Origin: a virus
Strand: one strand, 5' to 3'
Length of the DNA: 41,661 bases
Virus record (IMG/VR): IMGVR_UViG_3300046008_000416
Coordinates: 1 to 41,661 of that record
The first letter of the stretch is position 1. The number at the start of each line of letters is the position of its first letter. Under the pieces are notes generated by a model, which worked only from the letters and a program-made list of their open reading frames with translations, was not told the DNA's origin and made no database searches. Position numbers and translations under genes: made by a program. This document shows positions 16,797 through 25,222 of the stretch, one piece after another.

Positions 16797-19532
16797 ATGG
16801 CAATTACTCAAAACATAACCGCTTTACCACCAGCTGGTCATAGGGGCGTTGATATTCGTACAGTCTTTGTCACAAAGCAAGAAGCTTTTCAGGACACGCT
16901 GCAAGCCGTGACAGTTACTCAGTTAAACAGTTTCGCAACTCAAGCTAATCAACTTCAAGTAGAAGTAAACGCAACACAACAGTTGGCAGAGGATTATGCG
17001 GTAAAAACTGCTGCTACCGTTGAGACTGGGACATACTCAGCTAAAGAGTTTGCACTTGGTGATTTGACAGCAACAGGCGGTTCAGCCAAAGCATGGGCTG
17101 TTGATGCCTCAAACCCTGATGGTATTGCTACAAGTGGGTCAGCTAAGTCTTGGGCTACTAAAGCCACAACAACAGTAGATGGTACATCTTACTCATCAAA
17201 AGAATACGCTAGCGGAGATGCTACGGCTTCTGGTGGTTCAGCAAAGGCATGGGCGATAGATTCCTCTAGCCCAAATGGCACTACAGATAAGAGTGCAAAG
17301 ACATTAGCTACAGAAGCGGCTGCATCTGCCTCTACGGCAACAACACAAGCTGGTATAGCAACTACTAAGGCAAGCGAAGCTTCTACTTCTGCTACCAATG
17401 CTGCCTCTAGTGCATCTACTGCTACCACTCAAGCAGTTATTGCTACGTCAATGGCTACTGTATGTACAAATATTTATGACCAATTTGATGATAAGTATTT
17501 AGGAGCTAAAGCTACTCCTCCATTGCTAGATAATGATGGTAATGCTTTAACGTATGGTGCTTTGTATTTTGATACTACAAATAACTTCATGAAAGTATGG
17601 AGTAATACAGGATGGATTAATGCTGGTAGTTCTGTCAATGGAACAACTGAGAGATATACCTATCATGCTACTGCTGGACAGACTGTATTTGCTGCTACGT
17701 ATGAAGCTGGGTATATTGACGTATTCTTGAATGGTTCAAAGCTAGAGAATGGTGTAGACTTTACAGCTGTTACTGCTACTAATATTACACTAACTTCTCC
17801 AGCAGCATTGAATGATGTAGTAGATATTATCTGTTATGCGGTATTTGAGTTAAGTACAGCACCTACAAAGGACGTTGTAGCATATACTGTATCAACTGTT
17901 GCTGATTTAGCTTCTGTTCCTTCTAGCTATACTACTGCTATTGTGAAGGATTTAAATAGAGGTGGTACATTTATTTGGTCATCAACTGGTACTGCTAATG
18001 GTGGTACTGTATTTGCAGGAGCTACTGGATTTTGGAATAGACAGTATGATGGAGCTGTTAATGTTAAGTGGTTCGGAGCCAAAGGAGATGGAGTTACAGA
18101 TGATTCATCTAAATTCGCATTAGCATTTGGCAATACTACATTTAATAACATTACAGTATTTATTCCGTATGGAACTTTTATTATTAAATCACCAATAACT
18201 ATCCCTTGCGGAGGGTCATTAGTTGGAGAGGGTGCAGGTTCTATTATTAAAGCTGACTTTAGCGAATGGGTAGGAACTGATTATAGAGCTATTATTGTAA
18301 AAAGCAAAGAGGGAATTAACTATCATGGATTAGACTATAATGCTCAAATAAGAGACTTTAATCTATTTGGAATTAATAATTCAACATTAGTTTCTATTGG
18401 TGTGGACTTTAGAGCGGCTACTGTAATAGCTACTGGAGTAGTTGTGAATAATGCTTGGTACAATGGAATAATGACTGATGTTTTAGTTAGTGGGTTTGAT
18501 ACTGGTATTAATATTTTTGAAATGTGGTGCTCAACATTACGAAATGTAAATGTAATGTATTGCAGAGAATCATGCACTATTTTAGGTAAAGTAGTTAATG
18601 TTACATTTGAACAAATACGCTTCACAAACCATGAGTTATCTCATACATCATCTACAGATAATATGTATGGACTTAGCATACATCAAAGTGATAGGTATAT
18701 TGGTGCAGAAGTGGGTAGACCAGAGGGAATAGTAGTAACTGCTGGTTCTTTGATATTTGGGGCTACAACTAATTTATTAATAGGTGAAGTATTATATTTT
18801 AGATGCTCTAAATCTATTTTAGATGGCCCTAGTGGGGATTGTGTAGTTATTGGAGTAGCAGACAATGTTGAGATTGATGGAAATTATATATATGCAGTAG
18901 GAACTGGGGCTGTTGGAGTAAAACTTACAGCTGTTGCTACTTCTGATTCAAAAATAAGCGTAATCAATAATGACTTTGTTGGAAACTACACAGATTCAGT
19001 AGGAGTCTCATCTTGGGACGGAGCAAGATATGGTTGCTCAATTTCAAATAATTTCTTTAGAGGATTTTTATCTCCAATACAATTAAACTACTTCCAAAAC
19101 GGTCAAATAGTTGGAAATTATGGGCGTGCTAATATTGGGAACTTTATATATAATCAAAGTGGAGGAAACAAAACGGTAATAGATAATAATGTTTCAGATG
19201 ATAGCTTCCCAATTATCTCATTACACCCAACAACGTCTACTGATATTGATATTAGAAATAATACATCAGCTAACTCAAGTACATATTATAAAGGGAAAGT
19301 TACAATGCTTGCAGGAGCTACATCAATTACACTTCCATCTAATTTTCATGTAGGTATTACTAATTATCTATATTCAGTAACAAATGCAAGCCCTAGTGCA
19401 AATATAGGGTCATTTTGGATTACAAATAATAATAGTACAACTCCATCGGCTACTTTAACAACTGCTAGTGCTATTGCTGCTGATACCGTAATTTATTACA
19501 CAGCTATAGCAACTCCATATTATGGGTTGTAG
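16797..19532 (+). CDS. Tail fibre/spike with pectate-lyase-fold receptor domain
   Basis: The 911-residue receptor-binding candidate starts with a T7-fibre-like anchor (ITALPPAGHRGVDIRTVFVT), followed by collagen-poor repeats YSAKEFALGD and GGSAKAWA (three copies, residues about 78-170), an alanine-rich coiled coil (170-220) and a beta domain with GYIDVFLNGSKLENGVDF. A neck module ends in VKWFGAKGDGVTDD (about 420), the start of a pectate_lyase_3 right-handed beta helix that likely binds or degrades surface polysaccharide. Confidence 0.88.
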   Translation: MAITQNITALPPAGHRGVDIRTVFVTKQEAFQDTLQAVTVTQLNSFATQANQLQVEVNATQQLAEDYAVKTAATVETGTYSAKEFALGDLTATGGSAKAWAVDASNPDGIATSGSAKSWATKATTTVDGTSYSSKEYASGDATASGGSAKAWAIDSSSPNGTTDKSAKTLATEAAASASTATTQAGIATTKASEASTSATNAASSASTATTQAVIATSMATVCTNIYDQFDDKYLGAKATPPLLDNDGNALTYGALYFDTTNNFMKVWSNTGWINAGSSVNGTTERYTYHATAGQTVFAATYEAGYIDVFLNGSKLENGVDFTAVTATNITLTSPAALNDVVDIICYAVFELSTAPTKDVVAYTVSTVADLASVPSSYTTAIVKDLNRGGTFIWSSTGTANGGTVFAGATGFWNRQYDGAVNVKWFGAKGDGVTDDSSKFALAFGNTTFNNITVFIPYGTFIIKSPITIPCGGSLVGEGAGSIIKADFSEWVGTDYRAIIVKSKEGINYHGLDYNAQIRDFNLFGINNSTLVSIGVDFRAATVIATGVVVNNAWYNGIMTDVLVSGFDTGINIFEMWCSTLRNVNVMYCRESCTILGKVVNVTFEQIRFTNHELSHTSSTDNMYGLSIHQSDRYIGAEVGRPEGIVVTAGSLIFGATTNLLIGEVLYFRCSKSILDGPSGDCVVIGVADNVEIDGNYIYAVGTGAVGVKLTAVATSDSKISVINNDFVGNYTDSVGVSSWDGARYGCSISNNFFRGFLSPIQLNYFQNGQIVGNYGRANIGNFIYNQSGGNKTVIDNNVSDDSFPIISLHPTTSTDIDIRNNTSANSSTYYKGKVTMLAGATSITLPSNFHVGITNYLYSVTNASPSANIGSFWITNNNSTTPSATLTTASAIAADTVIYYTAIATPYYGL

Positions 19533-19533
19533 T

Positions 19534-19872
19534 ATGAATAAGCTAAAGCAATTACTAAAGTCAACGATAGTACTGATAACTTTTTCATCTTCATTAAGTG
19601 CTGACAACTTCTTTCAGCAAGAAGATAAGCAAAAGCACATCGTAGGCTCTATGGCTATAGGCGGAGTTGCTACTGGATTGGCAAGACACTATGGCTCTAA
19701 TAAGCTTGAGGCTATTGCTATCGGTATTGCTTCGGCTTTGTTGGTGGGTATCGCTAAAGAGGCTATTGATGGTAAAGGCTATGGCACTAAGGACGTTAAT
19801 GATATTTATGCAGATACAATTGGAGCAGTTAGTGGTAGTTTATTATCTGCTCAATTCAATTGGAAGTTTTAA
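19534..19872 (+). CDS. Secreted YfiM/DUF2279-like protein
   Basis: A 112-residue protein with an N-terminal signal peptide (LLKSTIVLITFSSSLSA, likely cut near residue 24). The mature part (KQKHIVGSMAIGGVATGLAR, then KEAIDG and DVNDIYADTIGAVSG) has the glycine-rich helical hairpins of the YfiM/DUF2279 periplasmic family. Start at ATG 19534, one base after the spike stop. Its first ten codons nearly match those of the gene at 23234. It is probably part of the lysis region, acting in the periplasm. Confidence 0.75.
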   Translation: MNKLKQLLKSTIVLITFSSSLSADNFFQQEDKQKHIVGSMAIGGVATGLARHYGSNKLEAIAIGIASALLVGIAKEAIDGKGYGTKDVNDIYADTIGAVSGSLLSAQFNWKF

Positions 19873-19876
19873 GTTT

Positions 19877-19948
19877 ATGACGTATTCTAAGTTGCTTATG
19901 AAGCTCCATCTAGGGGTTAGAAAATTTATTTATGGGTGGTTCAAGTAA
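19877..19948 (+). CDS. Possible 23-residue cationic peptide
   Basis: ATG 19877 to TAA 19948, encoding a short basic, amphipathic peptide (MTYSKLLMKLHLGVRKFIYG at the start). Its stop forms TAATG with the PAS gene, which supports translational coupling, but there is no strong ribosome site, so it may only be a leader. Confidence 0.35.
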   Translation: MTYSKLLMKLHLGVRKFIYGWFK

Positions 19949-20625
19949 TGTTAGATTATCTAAGACGTTTGTGGACGAGATACAATCCTTTCGATATCAA
20001 ATGGTATATCCACGATATGTCTAAGCCTCTCCAAGAATTTAGAGAAGCACTCGAAGAGATACGGCATGGGAATAATGTCACTATTGCGTTGTTGGAAAAT
20101 GAACTAGCGGAAAAAGAGTTTATCCTACAGCAATTTGCTGATGTCATCCCTGATATGGTTTGGCTCAAAGAGTATGATGAGATGGGAAATGGCGGTAAAT
20201 ATGTGTATGCTAATCGTGCTATACGTGACCAATTACTGTTGTGTTCTAATCCTATTGGTTCTACGGATGTGGAACTGGCGTTGAGAGCAAAAGAAATCTA
20301 TGGTGTTCATAACCATACGTTTGGTGAGAAGTGCAGTAATAGTGATTTGGCTACTATAGAGAACGACAAGATTGGGCACAAATCAAGTAGGTTCTTAGAG
20401 TCTGGGCTAGTAAAAGGCGAGATGATGTATCTCGAAGTGCATAAGTCTGTTGTGCGTACCGACAAGGGAAAAGTCATCGGAGTGTGTGGCAGCGGTAGGA
20501 ACATCACTGACTATATCGAAGCAGTTAAAGAGCTAGAGACCCTAGAGCAAGATGACATCAAGTGCTGTCTATCCATCAAGAAGCTCGTTGAAGTGTTTAA
20601 AAAATATGAATTTGAGGAGGAGTAA
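19948..20625 (+). CDS. PAS-domain protein
   Basis: A 225-residue protein with an N-terminal amphipathic/coiled region (1-60) and one PAS domain (about 65-190): VIPDMVWLKE, then KYVYANRAIRDQLL, NPIGSTD, and the closing strands YLEVHKSVVRTDKGKVIGVC with GSGRNITDYIEAVK. PAS folds sense small ligands, redox or light. No kinase, cyclase or DNA-binding output domain follows; only a helical C-terminal tail (190-225). The start is the TAATG junction at 19948. It is clearly more GC-rich than neighbouring genes and is coupled to an XhlA-like gene, suggesting a transferred cassette. Confidence 0.85.
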   Translation: MLDYLRRLWTRYNPFDIKWYIHDMSKPLQEFREALEEIRHGNNVTIALLENELAEKEFILQQFADVIPDMVWLKEYDEMGNGGKYVYANRAIRDQLLLCSNPIGSTDVELALRAKEIYGVHNHTFGEKCSNSDLATIENDKIGHKSSRFLESGLVKGEMMYLEVHKSVVRTDKGKVIGVCGSGRNITDYIEAVKELETLEQDDIKCCLSIKKLVEVFKKYEFEEE

Positions 20626-20627
20626 GT

Positions 20628-20852
20628 ATGGCTGCTGAAACGTGGGAGGAGGTTAGGTATCACGTTCTCGGACAACTACCCGTCCTCAATAAAAAGATAG
20701 ATAGTCTTGAGACAAAGCTGGGAGTTGTAGAGACTAAGTTCGAGTCAGGGATGGCAGTGATAACGACGAAGATGGGGATGATAACTTTTATATCATCATC
20801 AGTCGTATCTATCATCGTAGGACTTGCAGTACATTTTTTGGGAGGTAAGTAA
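20628..20852 (+). CDS. XhlA-like membrane protein (holin-associated)
   Basis: A 74-residue protein with the architecture of the XhlA/hemolysin family: an N-terminal soluble coiled coil (LNKKIDSLETKLGVVETKFE) and one C-terminal transmembrane helix (MGMITFISSSVVSIIVGLAV) with a short basic end. XhlA-type proteins assist holins in permeabilising the inner membrane. GGAGGAGTAAGT precedes the ATG, and the stop forms TAATG with the next gene. Confidence 0.75.
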   Translation: MAAETWEEVRYHVLGQLPVLNKKIDSLETKLGVVETKFESGMAVITTKMGMITFISSSVVSIIVGLAVHFLGGK

Positions 20853-20977
20853 TGCACAAAGTTGACAAACTCTCTAGGGAGTTGGCAAGACTCATACAAG
20901 AGAAGAAATATAAAGAGGCGAAAGCTATACACGAAGAACTAGGCGAAGTCCTAGAGACTTATCAATGGTGCTGTTAG
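20852..20977 (+). CDS. Small coiled-coil protein of the PAS/XhlA cassette
   Basis: A 41-residue, highly charged, wholly helical peptide (KVDKLSRELARLIQEKKYKE) ending in Trp-Cys-Cys. It is translated through the TAATG junction with the XhlA-like gene and preceded by GGGAGG. The same raised GC content as the PAS gene marks it as part of that cassette. Function unknown. Confidence 0.55.
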   Translation: MHKVDKLSRELARLIQEKKYKEAKAIHEELGEVLETYQWCC

Positions 20978-21017
20978 AAATAAGGCTAAGAACTCATCAC
21001 ATTATAAAGGATAAAGA

Positions 21018-21443
21018 GTGGAATTAAAATTAGTACGTAAAAAGGGTAATGCTTTGTCTACTGAAGGAAAGCTATTTATAAATAATGGGTTTCAATGTTA
21101 TACTGTTGAGGATGCTAATAGACGTTTAGAGTCTGCTGGTATTTCAGCTAAGATAGATGGAAAGACTTGTATTCCAAGAGGTGTGTATGATGTTACTATT
21201 TCAATGAGTACAAGGTTTAAGAAGTTCTTGATTGAAGTACAAGATGTGCCTTATTTTAAAGGTATACGTATCCATAGTGGTAATAGCTCCAAAGACACTG
21301 AAGGGTGTATTATTGTTGGCTCAACCAATACTAGAGATGATGATGATTGGGTAGGTGGTAGTAGGGTTGCTTATGAAGCACTACATAAGAAAGTAAAAGA
21401 AGCCTTATCTAAAGGTGAAACTGTAACATTGGAGGTATTATAA
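21018..21443 (+). CDS. DUF5675 protein, candidate endolysin
   Basis: The 141-residue protein matches the DUF5675 pattern: an N-terminal LVRKKGNALSTEGKLFINNG, then CIPRGVYDV, RGIRIHSGNSSKDTEGCIIV and DDDDWVGGSRVAYEALHKKV. The His-Ser-Gly and Glu-Gly-Cys-Ile elements resemble L,D-transpeptidase-like (YkuD-type) active sites. Genes of this family often lie in phage lysis regions, so a peptidoglycan role is plausible but unproven. GTG start at 21018 with AAAGGA upstream; the stop overlaps the following ATG. Confidence 0.7.
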   Translation: MELKLVRKKGNALSTEGKLFINNGFQCYTVEDANRRLESAGISAKIDGKTCIPRGVYDVTISMSTRFKKFLIEVQDVPYFKGIRIHSGNSSKDTEGCIIVGSTNTRDDDDWVGGSRVAYEALHKKVKEALSKGETVTLEVL

Positions 21444-23224
21444 TGAGTAAAGCAAGAGAATTAAGTAAGTTACCAAACTACGTATTGAGTACTGTAGCTG
21501 AGTTAAAGTTAGCAGTAGGTAAAGAACAAGGCGATAAAGCATTTATAGGTGGGTACTATGCTGATGGTGATGGTGGAGGTGGAGACTTCTATTGGGATGC
21601 TGTAAATGTTGAAGCTGATAATGGTGGTACTATCTTTCAAGTAACTGGAACTACTACTGGTAGATGGAAACGTATCTATAGTGGTAGTGTATCAGTTAAA
21701 TGGTTTGGTGCTAAAGGTGATGGAATAGCTGATGATACGGTTGCTTGGCAAAAGGCAATACAATTGAAGCAACCAATCACTGCCAACTCAAATAATATTT
21801 TTGCGCTGTCTGATACTTTAGTAATTGATAGACAAATAACACTTAATGGTAATAATTGTAGATTTATTCCTTCCTCTTCCTTTGTCTATACACAAGATAA
21901 AGCATTGATTAAAATACGCACAACAACAAATACAACTATAGCAGAGAAAAAATTTGGGCAGTTATATAATGTAAATTTTGGTAATGTAGTTATTGATGGT
22001 AAAGGAACAGATGCAATAGGGTTGCTTTGTGATTATTTTATAGGAAGTTATATCCATGACATTCATATAACCGACTGTAATAATAGTGCTTTACAGATTG
22101 GATATGAGAACGGGGTAGCGTACCAATACGATGCTATTAGAGAGTCTACTTTTGAAAGAATATCAACTAATCTTTGCGGGAACCCTACATTGCAGAAAGC
22201 AACTCTGCAATGGTTTACTTGTGGAGGTGAAGTAACAAACTCTAGTATGTCTACTGATATGTTTTTTAGTGATATACGCCTAATAGAAAATAAATATAAG
22301 GCTATGTCTATTGAACATAATAGAATATTTCCATATACAATAGGTTATCAATATGGAACAATAACAACTAGGTTCAATAACTTGCAGGTGGATACAGCAC
22401 AAGCTAACTTGTATAATTGTAATGTTATTGAAATGGCTCACACTGGATACGGTATATCTATTGAAAATTCATTTATTGTAGGATGTCCAACTACTGCAAG
22501 TGGATATTGGGGATACGCTATGATTAAACTAGGGAATAACTCTAGTTATGCTAATTTTTGTGAGACAGTATCTATTATAAATACTAGGATACAAAATAGC
22601 GCAAATGGAATAGCTGTATTGTGCGAGAATATTGGAACTCTACAACTAAGTACAAATGATTTTGGTTCCGTTGGAACAAAAAGAGGAATAGTAATTGCTA
22701 AAATCAACCCTGCTGATTTACAATCTATTTTTTTGGACCCGTATCACTCGGTCACAGTACACTCAGATACGAATATTATGTCTCAAACAGATTTGTTCTT
22801 TTCGCAGAAGTCAATGATAGAAAGTCTTGGCGTATATAAAAATACCTCTGGAGTATATACAGACTTTTTAACAAATAAGGTTTGGGTATCAACTGGAATT
22901 TTTACAAGCACATTTGTAGTTGATTTGGCAACATATATAAATGCACTTGATATACAGTTACAATTTATTAGAATAACTGTGTATGCAAGCGGTGGTGGAG
23001 TAAGGAGTCTAGCAAGTGCCGATATGTTGTTAATTGATGTCAATCAATCTGCTGGTGTTAAATCATACAATATATTAAATCAAAATGCCTCTATAATCAA
23101 CCTAAATATAGACTCTCCTTATGGCTTTGGTGACTTTCACGGAGGTGAGGGGTATAAATTTAGAGTAACAAACTCAGTAGGTGCTACTTCTATATCAGCA
23201 TCAATATTAGTAGAATTCTTGTAA
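21443..23224 (+). CDS. Second tail spike with pectate-lyase fold
   Basis: A 593-residue protein with a very short N-terminal anchor (MSKARELSKLPNY) followed by the same neck as the first spike: STVAEL, GGDFYW, NGGT, GRWKR and VKWFGAKGDGIADD (about residue 90), then a pectate_lyase_3 beta helix and a distinct C-terminal beta domain (about 500-593). It is probably a polysaccharide-binding or -degrading spike attached through the first fibre. GGAGGTATTA precedes the ATG within a TAATG junction with DUF5675. Confidence 0.85.
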   Translation: MSKARELSKLPNYVLSTVAELKLAVGKEQGDKAFIGGYYADGDGGGGDFYWDAVNVEADNGGTIFQVTGTTTGRWKRIYSGSVSVKWFGAKGDGIADDTVAWQKAIQLKQPITANSNNIFALSDTLVIDRQITLNGNNCRFIPSSSFVYTQDKALIKIRTTTNTTIAEKKFGQLYNVNFGNVVIDGKGTDAIGLLCDYFIGSYIHDIHITDCNNSALQIGYENGVAYQYDAIRESTFERISTNLCGNPTLQKATLQWFTCGGEVTNSSMSTDMFFSDIRLIENKYKAMSIEHNRIFPYTIGYQYGTITTRFNNLQVDTAQANLYNCNVIEMAHTGYGISIENSFIVGCPTTASGYWGYAMIKLGNNSSYANFCETVSIINTRIQNSANGIAVLCENIGTLQLSTNDFGSVGTKRGIVIAKINPADLQSIFLDPYHSVTVHSDTNIMSQTDLFFSQKSMIESLGVYKNTSGVYTDFLTNKVWVSTGIFTSTFVVDLATYINALDIQLQFIRITVYASGGGVRSLASADMLLIDVNQSAGVKSYNILNQNASIINLNIDSPYGFGDFHGGEGYKFRVTNSVGATSISASILVEFL

Positions 23225-23233
23225 GGAAACACT

Positions 23234-23434
23234 ATGAATAAACTAAAGCAATTCCTAAAATCAAAGTCAATTAACTTCGCACTCATCATGGGTGCATTAG
23301 GTGTAGTAGAGTCATATACTGGTGAAATAAAAGATAAACTAGGAGATACTTATGGTTTAGCTTATGCAATGGTATTTTCTATTGGTATGGTATATCTACG
23401 ACTGATTACTAACACATCAATTAAGGATAAATAG
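23234..23434 (+). CDS. Small membrane protein, candidate holin
   Basis: A 66-residue protein with two hydrophobic stretches (INFALIMGALGVVESY and YGLAYAMVFSIGMVYLRLIT) separated by a charged turn and ended by a basic tail, the shape of small two-helix holins. It lies directly before the spanin pair. AAGGAAAC precedes the ATG. The first ten codons nearly match the start of the 19534 gene. Confidence 0.65.
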   Translation: MNKLKQFLKSKSINFALIMGALGVVESYTGEIKDKLGDTYGLAYAMVFSIGMVYLRLITNTSIKDK

Positions 23435-23760
23435 TGTGGGTACTATTTTTGAAAACATACTGGAGATTGGTTTTGGAATTGGTGTTCTTCTTATCATTGT
23501 TGGTCTTGTTGGGTTTGATGAAAATATCGAACACTAAGCTAGAGGCTGACAAAAAGGTGCTTGAATCTGAACTGTCAAGTATTACTTTACAGTTGGAGCA
23601 GAACGCTAAGGACTACGACGTAGCTATGACTGAATACACTAAGAATATTCAACATAGGGACAAGGTATTTAAAACAAGAGTTGAAAGTATCTATATATGG
23701 GAGGATAAAAATGACAGCTGCCAAGATGTTATTAATCGTTTTAACAATTATACTTTTTAG
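23434..23760 (+). CDS. i-spanin (inner-membrane spanin subunit)
   Basis: The 108-residue protein has an N-terminal transmembrane anchor (LVLELVFFLSLLVLLGLM) and a long periplasmic coiled coil (KLEADKKVLESELSSITLQL), the Rz layout. With the embedded o-spanin it should fuse inner and outer membranes in the last step of lysis. GTG 23434 is chosen from AAGGAT five bases upstream, giving a one-base overlap with the holin candidate's stop. Its C-terminal coding end overlaps the o-spanin in another frame. Confidence 0.8.
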   Translation: MWVLFLKTYWRLVLELVFFLSLLVLLGLMKISNTKLEADKKVLESELSSITLQLEQNAKDYDVAMTEYTKNIQHRDKVFKTRVESIYIWEDKNDSCQDVINRFNNYTF

Positions 23761-23941
23761 TGGGTGCTTTGGTTGTGAGCCACAAGTTAAGAAGTGTGTC
23801 ACTCCTAACGTTAAAAAGCCTATAATGAATAATACAATTGTAAAAACGGATAAAGAAGTATTTGAAAAGGTGATGAGCAATTATCTGCTTATGGAGAAAT
23901 ACGCAGAAGATTTGCTTGATTCCAATCTAGTTTGTAAATAG
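23711..23941 (+). CDS. o-spanin (outer-membrane lipoprotein spanin subunit)
   Basis: A 76-residue lipoprotein whose start overlaps the i-spanin gene in a different frame, the classic Rz/Rz1 arrangement. Signal sequence AKMLLIVLTIILFSGC carries the lipobox FSGC; the mature part is short with further cysteines (CEPQVKKC). ATG 23711 is chosen because GGGAGG lies just upstream; the frame is also open to 23681. Confidence 0.8.
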   Translation: MTAAKMLLIVLTIILFSGCFGCEPQVKKCVTPNVKKPIMNNTIVKTDKEVFEKVMSNYLLMEKYAEDLLDSNLVCK

Positions 23942-23954
23942 TCCTAAAGGACTA
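23939..23954. terminator. Shared hairpin between convergent arms
   Basis: TAGTCC-TAAA-GGACTA, six base pairs. It contains the stop codons of both converging genes (TAG 23939-23941 rightward, TAG 23946-23944 leftward). Only a weak T-rich stretch follows on the plus strand, so efficiency is uncertain. Confidence 0.6.
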
Positions 23955-24123
23955 CTTCTACTTTACCAGACTTCCCAAACTCTACTCCATCTGAGAAGCA
24001 TTGAGCCAATAATCTAATAAGAGCATCTTCTGCTTTCTTATTCCCTTTATACAGAGCATTTGGAACAGCTCTGACAAGCATACGCAAATATTGGTTTTCT
24101 TTATCAACAACTACTGTTTCCAT
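23944..24123 (-). CDS. Hypothetical protein, last gene of leftward arm
   Basis: A 59-residue helical protein (METVVVDKENQYLRMLVRAV start). ATG 24123 is chosen for GGAGAG upstream; it overlaps the end of the DUF3310 gene by 20 bases. Function unknown. Confidence 0.65.
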   Translation of the reverse strand: METVVVDKENQYLRMLVRAVPNALYKGNKKAEDALIRLLAQCFSDGVEFGKSGKVEVVL

Positions 24124-24415
24124 ATTTTCTCTCCATAAGTAGTTCAATATATTTAATAGCTTTTAGTAAATCTTCTTTACCATTCTTTAGATGATACCTA
24201 GATACATATTTAATAACATTTCCAACTTCCCACTCAAGATTATTTGCTGTGATATATTCATTAGGTGGAATAGCAAATGATGTGTAATGGCTAGGGTTTA
24301 TATTATCCCCATAAACACTCTTAAGTGCATTATCATATGCTCTATTAAACATCGCTCCAACTGAGTTACCTTCTTCTTTCATCTCTCTTTCAAACTCAAT
24401 CATTTCTGTAATCAT
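24104..24415 (-). CDS. DUF3310 protein (SaV-like, nucleotide-kinase-associated)
   Basis: A 103-residue protein whose second half, INPSHYTSF, then NNLEWEVGNVIKYVSRYH, then KEDLLKAIKYIELLME, is the diagnostic DUF3310 region found in many phages, often annotated as nucleotide kinase. It is most likely involved in nucleotide metabolism. It overlaps the MazG-like gene by an ATGA junction, supporting a joint function. Confidence 0.8.
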   Translation of the reverse strand: MITEMIEFEREMKEEGNSVGAMFNRAYDNALKSVYGDNINPSHYTSFAIPPNEYITANNLEWEVGNVIKYVSRYHLKNGKEDLLKAIKYIELLMERKYGNSSC

Positions 24416-24873
24416 AATTTAGCCTTTGTATAATCTGCTTTATATAGAGTATGCTCTGGTTGGTCTTTCCACTTCATCCACTTGTCTCCATCATTACCAT
24501 GTAAATCCCACTTCTCTGCTTGCTTTGGGTCTTGTAGTCTTGAGCTAATCTCTAGTACAGTCTCTTCCATAGCTATCTGAGCATCAAAACCAAATCTAGG
24601 CATAAAGTTTACAGTGAATACATTGATGTCACATAGAGCATCAATTACGTCTTCCTCAGTGCTATTTGCATTATACATCTCTGCATCAGCTAACATTGAC
24701 TCAGCATAAGTATCTGCTAATTTCTTGAGAGATTTCTTATCCATAACTTTATGTAGCCCTAGCATTTCAAGCAACTCTTCAACAATACAATACACTGCAA
24801 GCTTCTTAGTGATAGGTGTCTTATCCGTACCTCTAGCTATTCCCCAATTATTAATACTTTCTACAATGTTCAT
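24412..24873 (-). CDS. MazG-like nucleotide pyrophosphohydrolase
   Basis: A 153-residue all-helical protein with the acidic signature of the all-alpha NTP-pyrophosphatase superfamily: YCIVEELLEMLG (EExxE-like, about residues 28-40) and, later, EEDVIDALCDINVF, the ExxD metal-binding pair. These enzymes hydrolyse dNTPs or (p)ppGpp to monophosphates. Both flanking junctions are ATGA overlaps. Confidence 0.75.
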   Translation of the reverse strand: MNIVESINNWGIARGTDKTPITKKLAVYCIVEELLEMLGLHKVMDKKSLKKLADTYAESMLADAEMYNANSTEEDVIDALCDINVFTVNFMPRFGFDAQIAMEETVLEISSRLQDPKQAEKWDLHGNDGDKWMKWKDQPEHTLYKADYTKAKL

Positions 24874-25001
24874 TTATTATCCTTGATATATTCTTGTGCA
24901 TCTTCTTCTGAATAAAAAATCTTTATGATTTTCCAATAACCAAAGTGGTCTCTTGCTTCAACAAAGTGTTGAATGTTATTATCTGCTTTACGGTATTTCA
25001 T
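24870..25001 (-). CDS. Hypothetical 43-residue protein
   Basis: ATG 25001 to TGA 24870, with ATGA overlaps at both ends and AAGGAAG upstream, which supports it as a real gene. The sequence contains FVEARDHFGYWKIIKIFYSE and ends EEDAQEYIKDNK; no family is recognised. Confidence 0.7.
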   Translation of the reverse strand: MKYRKADNNIQHFVEARDHFGYWKIIKIFYSEEDAQEYIKDNK

Positions 25002-25222
25002 TCTACTTCCTTTTCATTAGCTTCAGCTATCTTTTTTCTATTCCAATTAACTGCTTCTAGGCAGTCATTGATACGTCTCATATCCCTAGTTTCTAATGGC
25101 TCATTTAGTAAATCCCTAATAGTATCTTCTGCCCAAATGATTTGCCTATGAAACAATCTAATATTCTTTTGTACAAAGTCCTTATCATAGTATGTGCTAT
25201 ACAAGTATTCTGATGACTTCAT
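24998..25222 (-). CDS. Hypothetical protein
   Basis: A 74-residue, highly charged helical protein (RQIIWAEDTIRDLLNEPLET). GGAGAAGA precedes ATG 25222, which lies inside the end of the upstream gene; the stop overlaps the next ATG. Function unknown. Confidence 0.7.
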   Translation of the reverse strand: MKSSEYLYSTYYDKDFVQKNIRLFHRQIIWAEDTIRDLLNEPLETRDMRRINDCLEAVNWNRKKIAEANEKEVE

